A DNA stretch of 10,925 bases from Hodarchaeum sp048939725. Lineage in GTDB: Archaea > Asgardarchaeota > Heimdallarchaeia > Hodarchaeales > Hodarchaeaceae. Each line of letters opens with the position of its first letter. Positions within the stretch are counted from its first letter, which is position 1. Positions 6,836 to 10,925 of the stretch are shown here, one piece after another. The DNA lies in NCBI GenBank assembly GCA_048939725.1, contig JBHLPG010000119.1, positions 1 through 10,925 of the forward strand. Direction: 5' to 3'. A model generated the notes under the pieces. That model worked only from the letters and a program-made list of their open reading frames with translations, made no database searches and was not told the DNA's origin. The translations under genes were made by a program, and so were the position numbers.

Positions 6836-7326
6836 ATAAATTGTTAATTCTATGGTTAATCGGATTAACCTTTTTTCCAGGGCTCCCTGATGCATATAAT
6901 AAACATCACATAGTAGAGACTGTGTATTTAGAATCTGCTTCTGAATGCAGGGTAGAAACTCCCTGTATTAGAGCTTTTGGAATTAATTATTGCAATGTTG
7001 GGGATTTCATAGAATGGCGTTTTACCACCTATAATAATTCATTTTTAGTTAAAGCAGAATATTGGGTACTTGAGAGTACAGATAAACTCACTGAAGCATA
7101 TTCCAGTTCTGGTATTGTAATGGTAACCGAAGTATGGTCTAATTATAATCGAGCTGGGTTCTCTTTTCAAAATATTGATTCAGTGGGAGGATACATTAGA
7201 ATTGAAGTTGAAATTATAACATGGAAAATAATTATGTATAGTGTCATTGGGGCTTGCTCCACCATAGTGGGAATAACTATAATCATTCTAGGAATTCGAA
7301 GAAGAAAAAGAAAGAAAAAAGATTAG
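6832..7326 (+). CDS. type I membrane protein with a GOLD-like beta-rich ectodomain
   Basis: 164 residues. Residues 1-21 form a signal peptide. About 110 residues of strand-rich ectodomain follow, with three cysteines (39, 45, 54) and the phrases CNVGDFIEWRFTTYNN and AGFSFQNIDSVGGYIRIEVE. One membrane helix (about 133-154) leads to a very basic cytoplasmic tail (RRRKRKKKD). This order (signal, beta sandwich, single helix, short basic tail) and the F-x-F-x-N...x-I-x-V-E-V ending resemble GOLD-domain/emp24-p24-type proteins. In eukaryotes these are cargo receptors of secretory vesicles, and GOLD-like proteins occur in archaea too. The GOLD assignment is by eye and uncertain; the topology is firm. 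It overlaps the preceding 55-residue gene by 4 bases. Its TAG overlaps the stop of the convergent gene, leaving no intergenic terminator. Confidence 0.8.
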   Translation: MNKLLILWLIGLTFFPGLPDAYNKHHIVETVYLESASECRVETPCIRAFGINYCNVGDFIEWRFTTYNNSFLVKAEYWVLESTDKLTEAYSSSGIVMVTEVWSNYNRAGFSFQNIDSVGGYIRIEVEIITWKIIMYSVIGACSTIVGITIIILGIRRRKRKKKD

Positions 7327-7766
7327 TTGGTTAAAATAGTCCATTCTTGGGAGCCACCAGACCGAACATAGAACACACCTGTCTTCTTGTTATACTTAAT
7401 ATACATACGAGGGTTTGATTTTATGCCCCTTATATATTTCCACAGAATTAAGCACCCTGCCATTAGAACTAATCCAGAGGAAAAGGGCATAACAGAAACT
7501 TCATTGAACATTCGAAAAATGAAGAAAAACACCCCTATTGCTAATAGAGTCCCCCCTAAACCGCTTAACAAGATTAATAATTTGTTGGCGAAATCCCAAA
7601 CTTGGAAACTTCCCTTACATTTCTTGCATGCAGGGAGCGTATGAGTCAGATAATAGGTAGTAAATTTAACCATAGCGCCATAATCCCGTGTGGTCATCCC
7701 TACCGGTTGTTTGAATAGATAGCCTTCTGCATCTACATTTTCTGTTCCACATCGTATACAATTCAT
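7323..7766 (-). CDS. zinc ribbon protein with two membrane helices
   Basis: 147 residues. An N-terminal split zinc ribbon has CxxC at 3-6 (CIRC) and CxxC at 47-50 (CKKC), separated by an insert of about 40 residues. Two membrane helices follow (about 61-86 and 93-112), then a basic C-terminal domain (about 113-147) with KYNKKTGVFYVRSGG, probably a beta hairpin. Both soluble parts should lie on the same side, probably the cytoplasm, because zinc ribbons are normally intracellular. Zinc-ribbon-plus-membrane-helix proteins are frequent in archaea and mostly uncharacterised; I cannot name the family. Its TAA (7323-7325) overlaps the TAG of the convergent membrane protein gene. A TATA-like ATTAAAAG lies about 25 bases before the ATG. 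Confidence 0.8.
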   Translation of the reverse strand: MNCIRCGTENVDAEGYLFKQPVGMTTRDYGAMVKFTTYYLTHTLPACKKCKGSFQVWDFANKLLILLSGLGGTLLAIGVFFFIFRMFNEVSVMPFSSGLVLMAGCLILWKYIRGIKSNPRMYIKYNKKTGVFYVRSGGSQEWTILTN

Positions 7767-7860
7767 TTACCATTCACTTTTAAATCTTTTAATGATTTTG
7801 TTAAAATATTTAGCATTATTTCCCATAAAAAAAGGTTATTAATAAAGAAAAAAGAAGGAG

Positions 7861-7880
7861 AGGAGTAAAAAATTACTCCT
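7861..7880 (-). other. perfect 8-bp hairpin followed by T-rich sequence on the minus strand
   Basis: AGGAGTAA and TTACTCCT pair perfectly around a four-base loop. On the minus strand the hairpin is followed by pyrimidine and T-rich sequence out to about 7821, resembling a hairpin-plus-U terminator. On the plus strand no T run follows. No intact minus-strand gene ends here; only a 22-codon frame ending in the hairpin (FISLLSLEHQIGSFANVISQE) is open. It may be the terminator of a lost gene or a chance palindrome. The rest of the 246-base gap 7767-8012 holds the promoters of its two flanking genes and nothing else I can support. Confidence 0.3.
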
Positions 7881-7968
7881 GAGATATAACATTTGCGAAA
7901 GATCCAATTTGGTGTTCAAGTGAAAGCAGTGAAATAAATTGTGATCAATGGCTTATTTTACGATGCAT

Positions 7969-7977
7969 ATTTAAAAC
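7969..7977 (+). promoter_or_regulatory. TATA-like box for the 8013-8330 gene
   Basis: ATTTAAAAC is centred about 40 bases upstream of the GTG at 8013. Transcription would start near 7999, leaving a leader of about 14 bases that includes GAGGT (8005-8009), a Shine-Dalgarno three bases before the GTG. Together they support the non-ATG start. Confidence 0.45.
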
Positions 7978-8012
7978 CCATGTATTTTTTCTAGTATTGG
8001 TAGTGAGGTTAA

Positions 8013-8330
8013 GTGACTTTCAATCAGAGAAGCGCTTTAAAAGCTGTCGTAAAGTTTGCCAAACGGGAATTTCGAGAAAAGAAACCTCTAGAGGGTAAAG
8101 TCTTACGAGTGAAAGATGTAAAAAAAGTTACGTATGGAGGTCCTTTCCCTCAACAAAGCGTGAAAATAAACCCCAATGTGTACTATATTGTTCTCTTAGA
8201 TTATGGAGACCATTATCGGCAGTATAATTTCGCCAAAACAGGAAAATTGTTAGATGGGGTGAACATTGAGAAATCTTCAAATAAAATTTTAACTTTAGAG
8301 CATTCCACTAAAATAATCTACCACTTATAA
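8013..8330 (+). CDS. 105-residue basic hypothetical protein (GTG start)
   Basis: A soluble, basic protein. Residues 1-25 look like an amphipathic helix (NQRSALKAVVKFAKREFREK). Then come short strands with VLRVKDVKKVTYGGPFPQQ and a central beta hairpin, YYIVLLDYGDHYRQYNFAKTG, ending in a strand-like HSTKIIYHL. There are no cysteines, no membrane helix and no recognisable catalytic motif. The pattern YxVxLDxxGxxxxxxFxxxGxLL hints at a small beta-sheet domain like those that present a modified strand pair, but I cannot assign a family. The start is GTG, supported by GAGGT just upstream and a TATA-like box at the right distance for a short leader. Just past the stop a T-rich stretch (8337-8350) may end the transcript before the convergent Cys-rich gene. 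Confidence 0.65.
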   Translation: MTFNQRSALKAVVKFAKREFREKKPLEGKVLRVKDVKKVTYGGPFPQQSVKINPNVYYIVLLDYGDHYRQYNFAKTGKLLDGVNIEKSSNKILTLEHSTKIIYHL

Positions 8331-8383
8331 GATAAATTTTTGATTTTCTTACACGAAAATGAGAAGGATGATGATCGAAGTTT

Positions 8384-8391
8384 AAAAAAAA
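8384..8391 (-). terminator. T8 terminator of the Cys-rich gene
   Basis: Eight A on the plus strand read as T8 on the minus strand, about 24 bases past the TAG of the 8415-8585 gene and inside a longer T-rich stretch. A U-tract terminator at this place supports the reality of that small minus-strand gene. Confidence 0.45.
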
Positions 8392-8414
8392 TAAAGAAAT
8401 TCAAAGAAAAGAAA

Positions 8415-8585
8415 CTATCTCATCCCGTTTTCTTTAGTAAGGTATTCATAACACAGAATTTTGCAGTCAGGAACTTTACAGATATCGTAATGCTTGGGGA
8501 GAGTGCAAAGGTTCACAAACGGACACACGCTAAGGTCGATCTCGGGAATGAGGATAAACTCTGAATCTTCTGATTCTGTTGCCAT
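8415..8585 (-). CDS. 56-residue cysteine-rich protein, probably metal-binding
   Basis: ATG (8583-8585) to TAG (8415-8417) on the minus strand. The first 20 residues are acidic (MATESEDSEF, then ILIPEIDLSV). The rest packs five cysteines and a histidine: Cys21, Cys27, His32, Cys36, Cys41, Cys45, in the pattern C-x5-C-x4-H-x3-C-x4-C-x3-C, with the phrases CPFVNLC and ICKVPDCKILCYEY. This density suggests a Zn or Fe-S site, although spacing is not that of a standard zinc ribbon or ferredoxin. Support for expression is good: TATTTAAAAAC is centred 26-27 bases upstream of the ATG, and a T8 tract lies downstream. A 74-codon plus-strand frame covering most of it (8340-8564) starts with TTG and lacks a promoter, so it is the shadow. 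Function unknown. Confidence 0.75.
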   Translation of the reverse strand: MATESEDSEFILIPEIDLSVCPFVNLCTLPKHYDICKVPDCKILCYEYLTKENGMR

Positions 8586-8605
8586 GATATTATCTTTTGC
8601 TTTAA

Positions 8606-8616
8606 GTTTTTAAATA
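8606..8616 (-). promoter_or_regulatory. TATA box for the Cys-rich gene
   Basis: On the minus strand this reads TATTTAAAAAC, centred 26-27 bases upstream of the ATG at 8585, at leaderless spacing. With the plus-strand TATA box at 8686-8694 it forms a divergent promoter pair. Confidence 0.55.
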
Positions 8617-8685
8617 AAAAATTAGTGATAGCCCCTTTAAAAACCAGAGGGTGTTATAAATTAGTTAGCATCCTCCGATTTTTTC

Positions 8686-8694
8686 TTTATATAA
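8686..8694 (+). promoter_or_regulatory. TATA box fixing the start of the 8715-9152 gene
   Basis: TTTATATAA is centred 25 bases upstream of the ATG at 8715. It lies inside the longer frame that would begin at GTG 8625, so the longer start is unlikely to be used from this promoter. Confidence 0.6.
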
Positions 8695-8714
8695 CTTCAC
8701 CTTCTTCTTTGAAT

Positions 8715-9152
8715 ATGCCTTATTTAGTGCGTAATTTTAGTCTTGATGAATTGATTAGCATCGAACGAGTTGAGTTTCAAAGTACCAAGGAACGACTTCA
8801 AGAAACGTATGTGATAACCAATCTTCGGTTATCCAAACTATTTAAGAAAATTTTGAGAGAAGTGAAAAGAGATATTCTTCCGATCTTGAATGTAAAAATC
8901 TTGCTCTATGCTCTTAAGTCAGTGCCGTTTACCGATGAAACAAGAGGGATCAGAATTATGGATGGTTTAAAAGACTGTATGGAATATCAACTTTATGGAA
9001 AATACGATGAATGGAATTGCAAGGTTATAAGAACTCAATTAAACGAGTTAAAAGGGCTGATATTATATGATTATTTAATTGAGGGCTGGTTAACGCTCTA
9101 TATCAATAATCAAATAGAATGGAACTTGACTACCAGCTTCTCTTACGAGTGA
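8715..9152 (+). CDS. 145-residue hypothetical helical protein (start corrected)
   Basis: From ATG 8715 the product is 145 residues beginning MPYLVRNFSLDELISIERVE. It looks mostly helical: residues 36-52 (NLRLSKLFKKILREVKR) are strongly basic and amphipathic, 56-69 are hydrophobic (ILNVKILLYALKSV), and 106-130 form another hydrophobic helix region (RTQLNELKGLILYDYLIEGW). Two cysteines (88, 102) show no metal pattern. No membrane helix is convincing and no family is recognised. The frame stays open upstream to GTG 8625, but the extra 30 residues have unusual composition and contain a perfect TATA box 25 bases before ATG 8715, so I chose the shorter form. It is divergent from the Cys-rich gene and convergent with the large gene at 9264. 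Confidence 0.7.
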   Translation: MPYLVRNFSLDELISIERVEFQSTKERLQETYVITNLRLSKLFKKILREVKRDILPILNVKILLYALKSVPFTDETRGIRIMDGLKDCMEYQLYGKYDEWNCKVIRTQLNELKGLILYDYLIEGWLTLYINNQIEWNLTTSFSYE

Positions 9153-9245
9153 TTATCTCTAATATAGTCAATTAAATCTTGGGTTAGATCTGTATGATGA
9201 TAGATGCCTTCAATTCTTCTAAATGTAGAAATAAAACATCACCCG
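9153..9245 (-). pseudogene. possible short coding remnant between convergent genes
   Basis: A minus-strand frame of about 31 codons ends at a TAA overlapping the stop of the plus-strand gene and reads FRRIEGIYHHTDLTQDLIDY, then IRDNHS. A second minus frame just upstream reads RLSGDVLFLHLEELKAS. Both look protein-like, neither has a proper start, and they are offset by one frame. They may be the debris of one gene. I do not recognise a family and chance cannot be excluded. Confidence 0.2.
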
Positions 9246-9263
9246 ATAATCTAATTAAAATTA

Positions 9264-10925
9264 TTAAGGAATGAGATCTAGCTGCCCTGGATGTCCTCCC
9301 GAAGGTCTATTAATCTCGTAAAGGAGTTTCTCAACGGCATCTTTATAAGTCTTATGCTCCTTACGTTTTGATATCCCCGAAATAACCCTCTTCTTGAACT
9401 TTGAAGGAAGCTCTTTCACCGCATTGCTAAAATATCCGCGACACTCATCATCCCAATAAGTAAATAATAAATCATAAGGTACTAAAGACGCATCAAAATA
9501 CCCCATCAATAGTTCATGTCCGAGATAATTAAAAATATTGCTTAAAAAGGGAGAGTCTTTCTCCCACATCATTTCTTTAAATTTTTTTAAGGGAACTAAC
9601 TCATAAAACGAATAACATAATAATGAAAACATGTTTGCCACTGAAGGTGTTTCAAAAAGCTGTTGTACGTGATGAGTAATTACCTCCTTTAAGAGAGTAT
9701 CCTTCTTACCAAGCTCAATAAGCATTTTTTGTAACTCTTTTAATACTTCCAAATGAGTATATGAAATCCCTGTAACAGCTTCTGTGGGAACCGGATACTG
9801 ACGCATGTCAAAAATTTCTTTGAGTAAAGACCGGTCTTTTGAAACCAGTTGGTTGATAAATTCAGTATTGTTTTGGAATCCTAATTCTTCAAGTAAAGCG
9901 GCTAATTGTTTTTCTACTAAAATTGACTCTCTAAGTTCAATATTTTTAGAAAGATTTTCTAATATTAGAGACCGATACTGTTCTCCGAATTTATCGAGAT
10001 GTTTATTTCCAATTAGTAGTACAAAGGCATTCTCAAAATCTTTCTCGATCCAATTCTTCAATAGCATTTCTTTTTGGTCTTCAGTGAGATATTGAATATA
10101 GTTTTGTTCCAGTAAATAGAGTATTGTGTTTTGATAATAGGTCTCAAACCTCTTACAAATTTCCTCCTGAAATACTTCTTTTGCTTGGGGATCTCCGGCA
10201 TCGTACAAGTTCTTTAATAAAGGAAAGGATAAACTACTGTGCAATAACCGTGTATCGTAGTTATACTCCGCCCATGCCTGAAGGTTGGAGCAATGTCCCC
10301 AGAATTCGGTGTGTGCGGGGATGTCGTAAGAGACCAATTCGCCCTCATCATCTAATTGCCCTTCGAGAGACCATTTCAACGTATCAGCAATCTCATCAAT
10401 GGAATCCATCTCCCCGTAATCATCTACCTCGTCTAGGGGAAAGGTCAGTAATAAAAATTTACACTGTTGGAACAATACGTCATTGACATAGAGATACGTC
10501 CTTCCTTGCTCCAATTTAAGAGTTATATAATCATTAACAGTGAATTCTGCTTGTTCTGGCTTAAATATATTTTTCAGTTCTGCAAGTGTACGATCAGCTT
10601 CCATCATTATAATATAAAGCCGTCTTCCTTCATTTTCTATTGAATCACGGAACTGGTCAATTTTTTCTTTCCAGTAGGGGATTTTTTCTGAAATTAAACG
10701 GATGTCCATCCCTTCAATTCCATATATCATATTATTAAGGTCTTTAAAGAACTCTATGAGGAGTTGGACAAAAGGATGCTCGAGATTGCCAACCCCCCGG
10801 TGATAAATGACAAGGGCGCTTCCAAATCGCCATGTTAAATTTTTCATCTCGAATTCTTCTTGACTACCCTCTTCGAATACAGGGAGATTATAATCATTAT
10901 AGGGTGGCTGTTTGCTTTCCAAAAT
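9264..10925 (-). CDS. Asgard-type module fused to an alpha-helical C-terminus (5' partial)
   Basis: Open from the window edge to the stop at 9264. The first usable codon in view is TTG at 10922, but the frame continues to the edge, so the true start is probably outside. Numbering from that TTG, residues 127-290 match the module of the WD40 protein: FTVNDYITLKL, a variable stretch with MDSIDEIADTL, then EFWGHCSNLQAWAE and YDTRLLHSSLSFPLLKNL (core 206-259). I count 39 identities in 54 core positions. After it, residues 290-540 are nearly all helical and Leu/Lys/Glu-rich, without WD40 motifs, possibly a HEAT-like or irregular helical repeat array. No membrane segment or catalytic motif is visible. 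The pair look like paralogous cytoplasmic scaffolds that kept the module and exchanged the interaction domain. No clear terminator follows. Confidence 0.8.
   Translation of the reverse strand: MLESKQPPYNDYNLPVFEEGSQEEFEMKNLTWRFGSALVIYHRGVGNLEHPFVQLLIEFFKDLNNMIYGIEGMDIRLISEKIPYWKEKIDQFRDSIENEGRRLYIIMMEADRTLAELKNIFKPEQAEFTVNDYITLKLEQGRTYLYVNDVLFQQCKFLLLTFPLDEVDDYGEMDSIDEIADTLKWSLEGQLDDEGELVSYDIPAHTEFWGHCSNLQAWAEYNYDTRLLHSSLSFPLLKNLYDAGDPQAKEVFQEEICKRFETYYQNTILYLLEQNYIQYLTEDQKEMLLKNWIEKDFENAFVLLIGNKHLDKFGEQYRSLILENLSKNIELRESILVEKQLAALLEELGFQNNTEFINQLVSKDRSLLKEIFDMRQYPVPTEAVTGISYTHLEVLKELQKMLIELGKKDTLLKEVITHHVQQLFETPSVANMFSLLCYSFYELVPLKKFKEMMWEKDSPFLSNIFNYLGHELLMGYFDASLVPYDLLFTYWDDECRGYFSNAVKELPSKFKKRVISGISKRKEHKTYKDAVEKLLYEINRPSGGHPGQLDLIP

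Noticed and set aside
8340..8564. Plus-strand frame of 74 codons starting with TTG
   Set aside because: It is antisense to the Cys-rich gene, which has a TATA box and a terminator; the plus frame has a rare start and no ribosome site.
8625..8714. N-terminal extension of the 8715-9152 protein from GTG 8625
   Set aside because: The extension contains the TATA box for ATG 8715 and its composition is unlike the rest of the protein.
9805..10486. Plus-strand frames of 96 and 120 codons inside the large gene at 9264-10925
   Set aside because: They are antisense to a frame with clear similarity to the WD40 protein module.
1..10925. CRISPR array, tRNA, rRNA, insertion sequence or attachment site
   Set aside because: No direct repeat-spacer pattern, cloverleaf, rRNA-like stretch, transposase or integrase gene was seen on either strand by reading.

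Overview
The window looks like a low-GC archaeal chromosome segment, most likely from an Asgard archaeon (Promethearchaeota, Lokiarchaeia-like). Two signals support this. First, several starts have an A/T-rich TATA-like box centred 25-28 bases upstream of the ATG, the geometry of leaderless archaeal transcripts. Second, two long proteins share a module (core FWxHCSNLxAWxE..YDTRLLH..LSFPLLK) that I associate with large Asgard WD40, leucine-rich and helical-repeat proteins. This assignment comes from reading the sequence and recall, not from a search.

Layout, left to right. At 1-169 lies the 3' end of a plus-strand gene followed by a T tract. A small two-helix membrane protein (269-586, minus) is divergent from a 47-residue zinc ribbon protein (712-855, plus). 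Then comes a 988-residue surface protein (922-3888, minus) with a caspase-like His/Cys domain, two membrane helices, four Ig-like repeats and a helical C-terminal module. A decayed TPR fragment (3941-4159, minus) fills the next gap. A 104-residue hypothetical protein (4257-4571, plus) converges on a WD40 protein (4581-6512, minus). A coupled pair follows on the plus strand: a 55-residue protein (6668-6835) overlapping by 4 bases a type I membrane protein with a GOLD-like ectodomain (6832-7326). The latter shares overlapping stop codons with a convergent zinc-ribbon membrane protein (7323-7766, minus). Next are a 105-residue hypothetical protein (8013-8330, plus), a previously uncalled 56-residue Cys-rich protein (8415-8585, minus), a 145-residue hypothetical protein with a corrected start (8715-9152, plus), and a 5'-truncated protein (9264-10925, minus) that pairs the shared module with an alpha-helical C-terminus.

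There is no long operon. Most genes are single, alternate in strand and have their own promoter. The only clear co-translated pair is 6668-6835/6832-7326. The content fits an accessory region of lineage-specific surface, membrane, metal-binding and scaffold proteins. The best candidates for something undescribed are the caspase-like/Ig surface protein, the shared module on two different scaffolds, the small protein plus GOLD-like pair, and the hidden Cys-rich gene.
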